From: Aridibacter famidurans
GTDB taxonomy: Bacteria > Acidobacteriota > Blastocatellia > Pyrinomonadales > Pyrinomonadaceae
Length of the DNA: 64,000 nucleotides
Direction of reading: 5' to 3'
Assembly (NCBI GenBank): GCA_024103495.1
Contig: JAGFIQ010000039.1
Span: 28,830 to 92,829 of the forward strand
The position numbers were made by a program, and so were the translations under genes. Shown piece after piece: positions 1 through 9,110 of the stretch. Positions within the stretch are counted from its first letter, which is position 1. Every line of letters begins with the position of its first letter. The notes beneath the pieces are model-generated. The model did no database searches. It worked only from the letters and a program-made list of their open reading frames with translations, and was not told the DNA's origin.

Positions 1-1
1 C

Positions 2-526
2 AGAAAGTTCGAAGAGCTAGCGCACCACAACATATTCTTCTCAGAGGACTACCGGGCCGAGTTCGAGGCGATCTTCGGGACTCTGACAGTGCCGGACGAC
101 CCCACGATCTACGTATGCGCGACGTCGAGAACCGATGCTACGCAGGCTCCCGATGGATGCGAGAACCTCTTCATACTTCTGAACGCGCCTTACACGGGAG
201 TCGTGGACTGGGAAGCGGAAAAGGAAGTGCTCGCCGAAAGGGTCATCGGGATGCTCGAATCGTTCGGTCTTGAAGGCCTTCGAGAATCGGCGGTCTACAG
301 GGAAACGATCACGCCGGCGGATTTCGAGAAAAGGTACCGCGCGAACAGAGGTTCGATCTATGGTGTTTCGTCGAACGGCATCCTTTCCGCGTTTATGAGG
401 TTCCCGAACAAGTCCCGGGAGATAGAAGGGCTCTATTTTGCAGGCGGAACGACACATCCGGGAGGCGGGATGCCTTTGGTGCTGTTATCGGGAAAGATGG
501 CGGCGGAGATGATTGGGAAGGACTGA
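2..526 (+). CDS. Phytoene desaturase / CrtI-family FAD oxidoreductase, C-terminal part
   Basis: The frame is open from the left edge, so only about 174 C-terminal residues are present. CrtI/CrtN-type enzymes use FAD to desaturate C30/C40 carotenoid precursors at the membrane. What shows this is the end of the protein, GLYFAGGTTHPGGGMPLVLLSG at about residues 145-166 of the visible part, the FAD-contacting C-terminal signature of the family, preceded by the usual substrate-domain stretch (PSVYV-like strand, then LFILLNAP). A GTG at 89 is internal, not a start, because homologous sequence continues upstream of it. Other carotenoid genes would be expected to the left of the window. The gene stops just before a REP cluster. 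Confidence 0.88.
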   Translation, partial: RKFEELAHHNIFFSEDYRAEFEAIFGTLTVPDDPTIYVCATSRTDATQAPDGCENLFILLNAPYTGVVDWEAEKEVLAERVIGMLESFGLEGLRESAVYRETITPADFEKRYRANRGSIYGVSSNGILSAFMRFPNKSREIEGLYFAGGTTHPGGGMPLVLLSGKMAAEMIGKD

Positions 527-527
527 G

Positions 528-683
528 CCTGGACCGCGGGCGTCCCCGCCCGCGTTGCTCTTCGACTTAAGACCTTGGACCGCGGGCGTCCCCGCCCGCA
601 CAACCTTTCCCGCTAGGGCCGCTGCCGTCCCCTCCCGCGTTGCTCTTCCACTTAAGACCTTGGACCGCCGCCGTCCCCGCCCG
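528..683 (+). repeat. REP-like cluster upstream of the RAYT gene
   Basis: Four imperfect copies of a unit built on TGGACCGCGGGCGTCCCCGC: at 528-553, 574-599, 607-638 (degenerate) and 656-683. Copies are joined by a shared linker resembling GTTGCTCTTCGACTTAAGAC, giving a period of roughly 43-46 bp. Each GC-rich core (GCGGGCG...CGCCCGC) can fold into a hairpin. The same sequence occurs downstream of the transposase gene in the opposite orientation (1475-1588). The remainder of 527-799 holds no gene. Confidence 0.85.
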
Positions 684-799
684 AATCTTGTTCAAATACG
701 GAATCCGGATCAAGGAATCATTTGACTTCCATTTCGCTCCCCCGCAAAATATCGGAGCCGCTCCCACGGCGAAATGACTAAACAAGGCAGGACATCAGA

Positions 800-1426
800 A
801 TGAACCGTTTACCTCACCAGGACGGTCCCAAAGGATGGCACCGTCGCGGCTATCTTCCGCACTTTGATGGAGAATGGACTGCACAGTTCATTACCTTCAA
901 TCTAGCAGACGCAGTTCCGAAAAGACTTCTCGACCGGTGGCGAGTCGAACTCCCCAGACAGAGAACCGATAAAGAGTTTCTGAAACTGTACCGAAGATTA
1001 GAAAGGGCATTAGATCGCGGATCCGGAGAATGTTATCTGCGCGATCCCAAGATCGCCCAGACAGTGGAACGGACACTTCAGTTTTATCACGGTAAGAAAT
1101 ACTCATTGCTTAACTGGGTGGTTATGCCAAACCACATACATATGCTAATTGTGCCGATGCTGAATACATCCGTGTCGACAATCATGAGGTTGGTGAAAAC
1201 TTTTAGCGCAAAGGAGGCAAATCGAATTCTCGGGAGAAGTGGCCGATTCTGGAACGAGGATTACTTCGACAGGTATATAAGAAACGAGAGACACCACAAT
1301 CGGGTAGTGCAGTACATTGAGATGAACCCGGTCAAGGCAAAACTCTGTGAACGTCCAGAGGACTGGCCGTACGGAAGCGCTCGATTTCGAACTGAAATCG
1401 AGGAGTCCGGAGAGTTGCTCTGGTAG
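800..1426 (+). CDS. REP-associated tyrosine transposase (RAYT, Y1 HUH family)
   Basis: A 208-residue single-domain HUH nuclease. RAYTs bind and nick REP hairpins and are thought to be domesticated IS200/IS605-type transposases that spread REP sequences. The HUH pair is seen in PNHIHML (His112, His114), and the candidate catalytic tyrosine lies in FWNEDYFDRYIRN (Tyr155 or Tyr159), the usual RAYT context, followed by VQYIEMNPVKAKL. The ATG at 800 has a weak GGCAGG upstream. The gene is intact and flanked by REP clusters in inverted orientation, the classic RAYT arrangement. Known: family biochemistry. Inferred: this copy acts on the flanking repeats. Confidence 0.93.
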   Translation: MNRLPHQDGPKGWHRRGYLPHFDGEWTAQFITFNLADAVPKRLLDRWRVELPRQRTDKEFLKLYRRLERALDRGSGECYLRDPKIAQTVERTLQFYHGKKYSLLNWVVMPNHIHMLIVPMLNTSVSTIMRLVKTFSAKEANRILGRSGRFWNEDYFDRYIRNERHHNRVVQYIEMNPVKAKLCERPEDWPYGSARFRTEIEESGELLW

Positions 1427-1474
1427 CGGAACACCTTTCCGTATTGAAGCCGACGGTACTAGGCAAAAGAGATG

Positions 1475-1588
1475 ATGCGGGCGGGGACGCTCCGGTCCAG
1501 ACAGTCGTTCGGTCCAAGAAGATGCGGGCGGGGACGCCCGTGGTTCAAGGGTTCGCAAGAGGCGGGCGGGGACGCTCGCGGTCCAAGG
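1475..1588 (-). repeat. REP-like cluster downstream of the RAYT gene
   Basis: Three copies of the unit seen upstream of the RAYT, now reverse-complemented: 1476-1500, 1522-1549 and 1561-1588, each with core GCGGGCGGGGACGC followed by a GGTCCAAG-like tail. The last copy abuts the stop codon of the helicase gene at 1590. Head-to-head disposition around a RAYT resembles BIME units. Confidence 0.85.
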
Positions 1589-1589
1589 C

Positions 1590-3698
1590 TCAGTTCAAAT
1601 ACCCTTTCTCCCCGGTCGCAACCGGGTCGTCGAAGTGCGATGTGTCCTCCTCAAGGTCCCAGATCTCGTACATCGCAGGAGGGACCTCGAGAACGAACCG
1701 GGAGGGCTTCTGGACTACCGTCTGGCGGTTGTAGTCGAAGATCATCAGCGGGTATGTAATGTACAGCTCGTCCTTCGCGCGCGTCAGTGCGACGTACCAG
1801 AGCCGCCGCTCTTCTTCCTCCGAATCCGGCTCGTTGAGGCTTTTGGGGCTCGGAAATTTTCCTTCCGCCGCCCAGATCAGGAACACGGCCTTCCATTCGA
1901 GGCCTTTTGCCTGGTGAATGCTCGAAAGTGTCAGGAGTTCATCTTCTTCGCCGCCTGAAACAACGTCTTCTGCCGTGAGCCCTGTAGGCGAACCGAAGCG
2001 TTCGGTCGAGATCAGAGCGAGCTCGGACAGAAACTCGTCCGTAGATGTGTACTTCGAGGCATAGATCGCCAACTGGCGTATGTCCTCGAGCCTCGCCTCG
2101 GCGTTCTCGTAGGTCGCCTTCAGGTGTTCCTCGTAAACGCGTTCGAGGATCATCTCTATCTGTTTGCCCGGCTTGTTCCGGTTCGCGTCGTCGGTCAGGT
2201 CCTCCAGCAGTTCGACAAATTCAGACCACGCCCGCTTGTTGCGAGGCCGGACCGAGGCGGGAAAAGCGCCGCGCTCTTCTATGGAGGGATCCTTCAGCGC
2301 AAGTGCTTCCGAGCGGATCATCGCGTGCGGCTCCTCACGGACAGCGACCGCCTCGAAGATCTTGTGCGCGGTTACCTTGCCGATGCCCGGCATCATCATC
2401 AGGATTCGCTTCCACGCGAGTTCGTCCCTCGGGTTCACAACGATCTTCAGGAACGAGATCACGTCTTTCAGGTGAGCCTGCTCGAAGAATCTGACGCCCG
2501 ACTGAACCCGATACGGAATGTTCCGCTTTGTAAGTTCCAGTTGAAGCTCGAGCGCGTGGTAATGCGAGCGGTAAAGGACCGCGATCTCCTCGAGCGAAAT
2601 GCCCTCGTCCCGGAGTTCGAGGATCCTGGACGCGACGAACGCTGACTGCTGGTCGATATCCGAGCAGGGCACAAGAGCCGGATTGAACTCCGAAGGCTTG
2701 CGCACCGCCGTAAGGTTCTTCTGGAACTGTCTCTTGTTGTTCGCTATCGAGACGTTCGCGAGTGCCAGTATCTCCGGCGTCGACCGGTAATTCGTCTCAA
2801 GCCGGAACTCGCGGGCTCCCGGGTAGCGGTCGGCGAACTCGTAAATGTTCGAGAACTCCGCGCCGCGCCACGCGAAAATGCTCTGTGCGTCGTCGCCGAC
2901 GACCATCACGTTCTTGTGCTTCACGGCCAGCAGGTCGATGATCTCCGCCTGCAGCTTGTTCGTGTCCTGGTATTCGTCGACGAGGATGTGCTCGAACTGC
3001 GTCGCGTAAAGGTCGCCGATCTCCGGCTTCTCGATCAGGAGCCGCTTCCAGTTCAGAAGCAGGTCGTCGTAGTCCATCGCGTTCCGCCGCCGCTTACGCT
3101 CGGAATAATTGAAATCGACGCGTTTGATCTGCTGGGTCAGCATTTCGAAGTACGGATACTTTCGGACAACAACATCCTCGATCGGACGGTCGGTGTTCGA
3201 GGCGTAGGAAATGATGTCCTGGATGACCTTTGATTTCGGGAAACGCTTCTTGCTCGTGTCGATCGCCGAATCCTCGATCGCGAGGTCGACGTAAGTGCGC
3301 GCGTCTTCCGAATCCAGGATCGTGTAGTTCGAGTCGTAGCCGATCGAAACTGCGTGCCTTCTGAGGATGAGATTGGCGACCCTGTGAAACGTCCCGCCCC
3401 ACACCCGATGGACGTTCTGGGTCCCGGTCAGAGCCTCGACGCGGCCGAGCATCTCCCGCGCCGCGCGATTGGTGAACGTCGCAAGCAGTATCTTGTCGGG
3501 CGAAACTCCCTGTTCAAGCAGATACGCCACCCGGTAGGTGATCGTGCGCGTCTTGCCCGATCCGGCGCCTGCGATCACGAGCACCGGCCCCGGTTTGGAG
3601 GTCACGACACGGAACTGCTCCTCGTTCAGCTCCGAGCGATACCGGGTCAGCTTTTCCGGCAGACCGCTTCGGTCCCGCTTGATGACGTATTTCTTCAT
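1590..3698 (-). CDS. UvrD/PcrA/Rep-type superfamily 1A DNA helicase
   Basis: A 702-residue 3'-5' DNA helicase that unwinds DNA in repair or replication restart. Walker A is AGAGSGKT (residues 43-50, motif I), Walker B is VDEYQDT near residue 245 (motif II), GDDAQSIFAWRGA is motif III, LETNYRS motif IV, SSIHQAKGLEWKAVFL motif V, and EEERRLWYVALTRAKD motif VI. All SF1A motifs are present, so it should be active. The length is a little short of PcrA/UvrD (about 720-750), lacking the typical C-terminal Tudor-like tail. The ATG at 3698 gives MKKYVIKRDRSG. It is divergent from the oxidase operon. Confidence 0.93.
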   Translation of the reverse strand: MKKYVIKRDRSGLPEKLTRYRSELNEEQFRVVTSKPGPVLVIAGAGSGKTRTITYRVAYLLEQGVSPDKILLATFTNRAAREMLGRVEALTGTQNVHRVWGGTFHRVANLILRRHAVSIGYDSNYTILDSEDARTYVDLAIEDSAIDTSKKRFPKSKVIQDIISYASNTDRPIEDVVVRKYPYFEMLTQQIKRVDFNYSERKRRRNAMDYDDLLLNWKRLLIEKPEIGDLYATQFEHILVDEYQDTNKLQAEIIDLLAVKHKNVMVVGDDAQSIFAWRGAEFSNIYEFADRYPGAREFRLETNYRSTPEILALANVSIANNKRQFQKNLTAVRKPSEFNPALVPCSDIDQQSAFVASRILELRDEGISLEEIAVLYRSHYHALELQLELTKRNIPYRVQSGVRFFEQAHLKDVISFLKIVVNPRDELAWKRILMMMPGIGKVTAHKIFEAVAVREEPHAMIRSEALALKDPSIEERGAFPASVRPRNKRAWSEFVELLEDLTDDANRNKPGKQIEMILERVYEEHLKATYENAEARLEDIRQLAIYASKYTSTDEFLSELALISTERFGSPTGLTAEDVVSGGEEDELLTLSSIHQAKGLEWKAVFLIWAAEGKFPSPKSLNEPDSEEEERRLWYVALTRAKDELYITYPLMIFDYNRQTVVQKPSRFVLEVPPAMYEIWDLEEDTSHFDDPVATGEKGYLN

Positions 3699-3880
3699 TT
3701 TGTGTGCACCATTCTAGCACCGCCGCGCGGGTCGTCTCAGCGTGCAGCCCGCGATTGAAACTGTTGAGTCCCGCGCCCGTAGAATATATAGTCGTATCCA
3801 CAACAACACATCAGCGGCGGCGAACCCCGCCGCTTTCGCAAATCGGGTTTGATTTCCAGCATAGTTCCGGGAGGTACCGA

Positions 3881-4687
3881 ATGACCGATCATTTCGAGGA
3901 TCTGCACGAAGCCGAAGAGCTGACCGCGGATGAGGAGAAACTGCTTGACGAGCTTGGGCTTGAAGGCGAATCCAGGCGGCGGTTCCTAGGCCAGGTCGGC
4001 GCGGCGGGATTCAGCGTGTTCGCGATGCAGCTTATCGCCGAGCGCCAGGCGCTTGCCGCGGGCGAGGTTCCGATCGAGCCCGCTGCCGAGAGGCTACCTT
4101 TGGAGAACTCCGTAAAGGTCGCTTTCAACGTCAACGGTGAAAAGCGATCGGTCACCGTGGACTCGAGAACGACGCTCCTCGACACGCTTCGCGAACGCCT
4201 CGATCTGACGGGATCGAAAAAGGGCTGCGATCACGGCCAGTGCGGGGCCTGCACGGTTATCGCCGACGGCCGCCGCGTTCTTTCGTGCCTGACGCTCGCC
4301 GTCACCTGCGAAGGAAAGGACGTAACCACGATCGAAGGCCTCGCGAAAGGCGAAACGCTTCACCCGATGCAGGACGCGTTCGTCAAATACGACGCGTTCC
4401 AATGCGGCTACTGCACGCCGGGGCAGATCTGCTCAGCGGTGGCTCTTCTCGATGAGGCGAAGCGCGGCGAAGCAAGTTATGTCACCGAAACGACCGGAAA
4501 CCGTTCGGCGAAACTCTCCGACGACGACATACGCGAGCGGATGTCGGGAAACATATGCCGCTGCGGCGCCTACCCGAACATTCTCAAAGCGATAAAGGAG
4601 GTCCACAGGGGCGAAGAAACTGCCGCGACGTGGAACTTCGCGAAGCCGGGACTTCTGAAAAAGGAGGTTGGCGATGAGACCGTTTAA
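3881..4687 (+). CDS. paoA: Aldehyde oxidase/xanthine dehydrogenase-type [2Fe-2S] subunit, Tat-exported
   Basis: The iron-sulfur subunit of a molybdenum hydroxylase, passing electrons from Moco to FAD. The chosen ATG (3881) follows GGGAGGT at 3869-3875; the frame is open further upstream but lacks a ribosome site there. An acidic leader precedes a twin-arginine region, SRRRFLGQVG (residues 31-40), and a hydrophobic stretch, so export with its partners is likely. The plant-type cluster uses GCDHGQCGACT (Cys116, 121, 124) and Cys136; the second cluster uses FQCGYCTPGQ and GNICRCGAYPN. The order [2Fe-2S], FAD, Moco subunit matches E. coli paoABC. It overlaps the next gene by 14 bp. Confidence 0.92.
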   Translation: MTDHFEDLHEAEELTADEEKLLDELGLEGESRRRFLGQVGAAGFSVFAMQLIAERQALAAGEVPIEPAAERLPLENSVKVAFNVNGEKRSVTVDSRTTLLDTLRERLDLTGSKKGCDHGQCGACTVIADGRRVLSCLTLAVTCEGKDVTTIEGLAKGETLHPMQDAFVKYDAFQCGYCTPGQICSAVALLDEAKRGEASYVTETTGNRSAKLSDDDIRERMSGNICRCGAYPNILKAIKEVHRGEETAATWNFAKPGLLKKEVGDETV

Positions 4688-5654
4688 GTATCAGTCTGCG
4701 GCAACAGTCAAGGATGCGGTCGGTGCCGTCTCGAAGAGCGAGGGTTCTAAGTTCATCGCCGGAGGCACGAACCTGGTCGACCTTATGAAGGAGGACGTCG
4801 AGCGGCCCGCGGCGCTGATCGACGTCAGCCGGATCGACCTGAAACAGGTCAGGTCCGAAGGGGACTCGGTCGTAATCGGGGCGATGGCGAAGAACACCGA
4901 CACGGCGAATCATCCGCTTGTGCGTATGAACTTTCCTTTGCTGAGCCAGGCGATATTCGCGGGCGCTTCCGCCCAGATAAGGAACATGGCCACGAACGGC
5001 GGAAACCTTATGCAGAGGACGCGGTGCGTGTATTTCTACGACACCTCGATGCCGTGCAACAAGCGCGAGAGGGGTTCGGGTTGCGGCGCGAAGGAAGGCC
5101 TGAACCGTATGCACGCGATCTTCGGCTGGAGCGACGAATGCGTTGCCGTTCATCCTTCGGATATGTGCGTTGCTCTTGCGGCGCTCGACGCGGTCGTTAA
5201 GGTCGAGGGCCCGGAAGGCAAGACGCGCGACGTGCCTTTTTCGGCATTCCACAGGCTTCCGGGTGATGATCCTACACGCGACAATGAGTTGAAAAATGGC
5301 GAGCTGATCACCTCCATCACGATCCCGAAGAACAAATTCGCTGGAAATTCCTACTACCTGAAGGTTCGCGACCGTGCGAGCTATGCGTTTGCACTGGTCT
5401 CGGTTGCGGCGGCTCTGGAGCTTGACGGCGAAAAGATCAAGGACGTTCGAATCGCCCTCGGGGGAGTGGCACACAAGCCCTGGAGAGCCCGGAAGGCAGA
5501 GGATTATCTGAGAGGCAAGGCGCCCAAAACTGAAGAATTCGAGAAGGCGGCGAAGCTGGAACTTGCTGATGCCCGGGCTCTAGAGCACAACGCGTTCAAG
5601 GTCCCGCTCGCGGAAAGGGCGATCGTACGCGCCCTCCGCCAGGCTTCTCAATGA
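4674..5654 (+). CDS. paoB: Aldehyde oxidase FAD-binding subunit with extra [4Fe-4S] loop
   Basis: A 326-residue FAD (CO dehydrogenase medium-chain/CutM) subunit. The start is ATG 4674, preceded by AAGGAGG (4661-4667); an earlier in-frame TTG at 4668 is less likely. FAD pyrophosphate motifs are FIAGGTNLVDLM and ATNGGNLMQRTRC. A loop of about 40 residues, RCVYFYDTSMPCNKRERG then SGCGAKEG, supplies the Cys set that in E. coli PaoB holds a [4Fe-4S] cluster absent from xanthine oxidases. This loop is the best reason for calling the operon pao-like and not xdh. It is translationally coupled to the upstream subunit. Confidence 0.9.
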   Translation: MRPFKYQSAATVKDAVGAVSKSEGSKFIAGGTNLVDLMKEDVERPAALIDVSRIDLKQVRSEGDSVVIGAMAKNTDTANHPLVRMNFPLLSQAIFAGASAQIRNMATNGGNLMQRTRCVYFYDTSMPCNKRERGSGCGAKEGLNRMHAIFGWSDECVAVHPSDMCVALAALDAVVKVEGPEGKTRDVPFSAFHRLPGDDPTRDNELKNGELITSITIPKNKFAGNSYYLKVRDRASYAFALVSVAAALELDGEKIKDVRIALGGVAHKPWRARKAEDYLRGKAPKTEEFEKAAKLELADARALEHNAFKVPLAERAIVRALRQASQ

Positions 5655-5788
5655 CCAATGTTCAGCTATCAACGATCAATGGCGAATGAGCTGTCGCGAT
5701 CCCGGTTTCGGAGAAGCGGTTTGGACGTAGAGTTGTTTGGTGTAGCCGACAAGCATTGATCGGGCATCGTTGCCCACTGACAATTGAC
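5655..5788. repeat. Degenerate TCAATG-type heptamer repeat between paoB and paoC
   Basis: These 134 bp interrupt an otherwise tightly packed operon. They contain imperfect repeats of the AATGACC / TCAACGATCAATGG kind, related to the GGTCAAT heptamers at 37920-37955. No promoter or terminator is recognisable. The repeat runs almost to the paoC start (CAATTGAC, then ATG), so paoC lacks an obvious ribosome-binding site. Confidence 0.55.
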
Positions 5789-7945
5789 ATGAAATACATA
5801 GGAAAAGAGATGAGCCGGGTCGACGGCGTGGCGAAGGTCACGGGCCGAGCGAAGTACGCCGTCGAGTACAAGGTGAACGATCCCGCATACGGGTATATCG
5901 TACAGAGCACGGTCGCGAAGGGGCGGATCTCGAAGATCGACACTTCGAAGGCCGAGAAACTGCCCGGCGTTCTGAAGATCCTGACCCATCAGAACGCCCT
6001 CAAGGTCGAGGAAGAGACCCGGCAGTTCCGCGCTCTGCAGTCCGACACGGTCCTTTTCTGCGGTCAGCCGATCGCGCTGGTGGTCGCGGACACTTTCGAA
6101 CAGGCTCGCTACGCCGCCAACCTTGTCGAGATCGAATACGCGAAGGAGCAGCCGTCCACGGACTTCTCGGATACCGAGCGGGTACAGAGCCGCGGGCCGG
6201 CACCTAGAGGCAAGCCGGCCGAAGAGCTTGCGGGTTCGCCGGTAAAGATCGAGGCCGAGTACTCGATCCCGATCGAGCACCACAATCCGATGGAGCCTCA
6301 CGGGGCGACCGCGTTCTGGGAAGGCGACAAACTGACCGTGTTCGACAAGTCGCAGGGTGTCTACGGTGTCAGGGGCCATCTTTCAAGAAGCTTCGGGATC
6401 CCGGAAGGGAATGTGAACGTGATCTCGCTCTTCGTCGGCGGCGCTTTCGGCTCGTCGCTGAACGTCAACTACTATCCCTTCCTCGCCGCACTTGCCGCGC
6501 GCGAAGTGAAGCGTCCGGTCAAGCTCTCTTTGACACGCCGGCAGATGTTCACCGGCCACGGCTACAGGCCGTATACAACGCAGAAAGTGTCGATCGGCGC
6601 CGAATCGACCGGCAAGTTCCGATCGATAATCCACGAAGGGGCGACGAATACCTCGACCTACGAGGACTTTACCGAAAGCACGACAAGGTTCGGGCGAACG
6701 CTGTACGAATGCCCGAACTACGACTCGCCGTACTACCTGCTAAAGACCGATCTGCCGACACCGACGTGGATGCGGGCTCCCGGCGCGGTAAGCGGCGCGT
6801 TCGCCCTGGAATCGGCGATCGACGAACTCTCTTACGAACTAAAGATCGATCCGGTGGAGCTCCGGTTGATCAATTACGCTGATAAGGATCCCGAGACGGG
6901 CAGGCCGTTCTCCAGCAAGGCATTGAAGGAGTGCTTCACCGCCGGTGCGAAGAAGTTCGGATGGGAAAAGCGCAAGTTCGCTCCGAGGTCGATGCGCGAC
7001 GGGGATCTTCTGGTCGGGTGGGGAACGGCGGTCGGGACCTGGGGCGCGTTCCAGGCGCCTGCGACCGCGAAGATCAGGGTCAGGAACGACGGCTCGGCGC
7101 TCGTCGGCAGCGGCACGACGGACATAGGGCCGGGAACGTATACGGTCTGCACGATCATCGCCGCGGAATCGCTCGGGATCGACCCGAAGAAGATCGAATT
7201 CGTTCTGGGCGACACCGAGCTTCCGAGAGCTCCTTCACAGGGAGGCTCGATCACGACCGCGTCGGTAGGATCGGCGGTGTACGGGGCCGCCGGCGAGATT
7301 CGGCGCAAACTGGTCGATCTCGTCGCTCGCAAGGAAGGAACGGCTCTGTTCGGCGCTTCGTTCGAGGACACGGAACTGGTCGACGGCAATCTCCGTTTGA
7401 AGAGCGACGCGTCGAGATCTATGAGGGTCGTCGATGTGCTCAAGGAAGGAGGCGTTGAGTTCGTCGAGGTCGAGTACCAGTCGCGGCCATCCGCCGAGCG
7501 ACAGAAATATACGACGATGGCTCACGGCGCCCAATTCGTCGAAGTAAAGGTCGACGAAAGCCTGGGGATCATCAAGGTCACTAGGGTCGTAGAGGCGACC
7601 GCGTGCGGCCGTATTATCAATCCGTTGACCTCGCATTCGCAGGAGATGGGCGGCGTCGTATGGGGGATCGGGATGGCGCTTCAAGAGGCGACCGAGATCG
7701 ATCACCGCTACGGGAAGATGATGACGACGAACCTCGCCGACTACCACGTGCCTGTCGCGGCCGACGTATTCTCGGTCGAGACCGACTTCGTAGAGGAAAA
7801 AGACGAGATAGTCAACGAGCTCGGTATCAAGGGAATGGGCGAACTGTGCCTCGTCGGCATCCCTGCCGCGATCGCGAACGCGGTGTATCACGCGACCGGG
7901 AAGCGGGTGCGCGACCTGCCGGTCACGCCGGACAAGCTCCTCTAG
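5789..7945 (+). CDS. paoC: Aldehyde oxidase molybdopterin-binding catalytic subunit
   Basis: A 718-residue large subunit of the xanthine oxidase family, where the substrate aldehyde is hydroxylated at the Mo centre. The start chosen is ATG 5789 (MKYIGKEMSRVDGVAKVTG); a TTG at 5756 would add 11 residues from the repeat. Typical motifs are GKAKYAVE-like N-terminus, EPHGATAFW, FVGGAFGSS, MRAPGAVSGAFALES, and the C-terminal GIKGMGELCLVGIPAA, whose Glu is the catalytic base of the family. The length equals E. coli PaoC (732). Inferred substrates are aromatic or aliphatic aldehydes; sequence alone does not decide. Confidence 0.92.
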   Translation: MKYIGKEMSRVDGVAKVTGRAKYAVEYKVNDPAYGYIVQSTVAKGRISKIDTSKAEKLPGVLKILTHQNALKVEEETRQFRALQSDTVLFCGQPIALVVADTFEQARYAANLVEIEYAKEQPSTDFSDTERVQSRGPAPRGKPAEELAGSPVKIEAEYSIPIEHHNPMEPHGATAFWEGDKLTVFDKSQGVYGVRGHLSRSFGIPEGNVNVISLFVGGAFGSSLNVNYYPFLAALAAREVKRPVKLSLTRRQMFTGHGYRPYTTQKVSIGAESTGKFRSIIHEGATNTSTYEDFTESTTRFGRTLYECPNYDSPYYLLKTDLPTPTWMRAPGAVSGAFALESAIDELSYELKIDPVELRLINYADKDPETGRPFSSKALKECFTAGAKKFGWEKRKFAPRSMRDGDLLVGWGTAVGTWGAFQAPATAKIRVRNDGSALVGSGTTDIGPGTYTVCTIIAAESLGIDPKKIEFVLGDTELPRAPSQGGSITTASVGSAVYGAAGEIRRKLVDLVARKEGTALFGASFEDTELVDGNLRLKSDASRSMRVVDVLKEGGVEFVEVEYQSRPSAERQKYTTMAHGAQFVEVKVDESLGIIKVTRVVEATACGRIINPLTSHSQEMGGVVWGIGMALQEATEIDHRYGKMMTTNLADYHVPVAADVFSVETDFVEEKDEIVNELGIKGMGELCLVGIPAAIANAVYHATGKRVRDLPVTPDKLL

Positions 7946-7960
7946 CCGGTTCTTACGCAG

Positions 7961-9043
7961 ATGAAGGAACTTAGGGAGATCCTGGCCGGGATCGACGAAT
8001 CGGATGGTCCGGCCGCGCTCGCCACCGTCGTCGACGTCCAGGGTTCAAGCTATCGCCTGCCCGGCGCAAAGATGCTGGTTTTCGGCGGCGGGAGCTTTGT
8101 CGGGACCGTTTCCGGAGGCTGCGTCGAGGCCGACGTGCTGGAAAGGGCGAAACGGGTGATCGACACCGGTGTCCCCGAGATCTTTCATTATGACACGACG
8201 GGAGAAGAAACCTCGGTGTTCAGCCTCAATATGGGGTGCAAGGGCATTGTGAGGATACTCCTCGAACCCGTCGATGCCGATTCCGAGTATCTGAGTGTTT
8301 TCAGAAAAAGCGTATCCGAAGGAAGGCGCGGGATTGTCGCGACGAAGCTCGCGCCCGGACCGCAGATCGAGCGCTCGTATTTCGACAGCGAGGGCATATT
8401 GACCGGCGGCGGTGTTCCGGACGAAGTAAACGGGTTCGTGGGGTCGATGGCGTCTGAAGATCACGCCGCGAGGCGCCCGGCCGCGATCATACTTTCGGGA
8501 AACGAGGAATACTTCGTCGAATGCGTCTCGCCGCCGCTCCATCTCCTGATCCTTGGCGCAGGGGCCGACGCGATACCGCTTGCCGATATCGCGCACAGGC
8601 TCGGGTGGAATGTGACCGTCGCCGATCATCGTCCGGCCTATGCGAACGAAGACCGATTTCCGGATGCGGACAGGATCGTCGTGTGCAGGCCGGACGAGAT
8701 GGCCGGAGAGGTCAGGCCCGGAAAAGGCACGGCCGCGGTAGTGATGTCGCACAACTTCGAGCACGACACCGCTTACCTGACGGCATTGCTGGATTCAGAG
8801 GTCGAGTACATAGGCGCTCTCGGGCCTCGTGTCAGGACCGAGGAGATGCTGTCTAAGATCTCCGAGACGGTCGGATCGTCGCCGGAGGCTGCACGGGACA
8901 GGCTGCACGCTCCAGTGGGCCTCGACATCGGAGGTGCCGATCCGGAGACCATCGCGGTTTCCATCGTCGCCGAGATCCAGGCGGCTTTCACCGGCAGAAA
9001 AGGAGGCTTTTTGAGGCAGAGGCAAGGGAGGATCTACGATTAG
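7961..9043 (+). CDS. XdhC/CoxI (PaoD-like) molybdenum cofactor insertion chaperone
   Basis: A 360-residue protein with an N-terminal XdhC-CoxI domain (ATVVDVQGSSYRLPGAKM, then SGGCVEADV) and a C-terminal Rossmann-like XdhC_C domain (LILGAGADAIPLADIA, residues about 197-212, then YIGALGPR). Members bind the mature molybdopterin-cytosine dinucleotide, help sulfuration, and load it into the large subunit. It begins 16 bp after paoC and is followed by a MocA-like gene, which fits a PaoD role. The final DPETIAVSIVAEI is the conserved C-terminal helix. Confidence 0.92.
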   Translation: MKELREILAGIDESDGPAALATVVDVQGSSYRLPGAKMLVFGGGSFVGTVSGGCVEADVLERAKRVIDTGVPEIFHYDTTGEETSVFSLNMGCKGIVRILLEPVDADSEYLSVFRKSVSEGRRGIVATKLAPGPQIERSYFDSEGILTGGGVPDEVNGFVGSMASEDHAARRPAAIILSGNEEYFVECVSPPLHLLILGAGADAIPLADIAHRLGWNVTVADHRPAYANEDRFPDADRIVVCRPDEMAGEVRPGKGTAAVVMSHNFEHDTAYLTALLDSEVEYIGALGPRVRTEEMLSKISETVGSSPEAARDRLHAPVGLDIGGADPETIAVSIVAEIQAAFTGRKGGFLRQRQGRIYD

Positions 9044-9110
9044 GCGCCCCGTGATCCGTTTCTGAAATCCACATGGAATTGCGAGTATCTTGCGGTACAC
9101 GCTTGGAAAG

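Noticed and set aside
4584..5474. 296-codon open frame on the minus strand
   Set aside because: Antisense to the pao FAD subunit, no recognisable domain.
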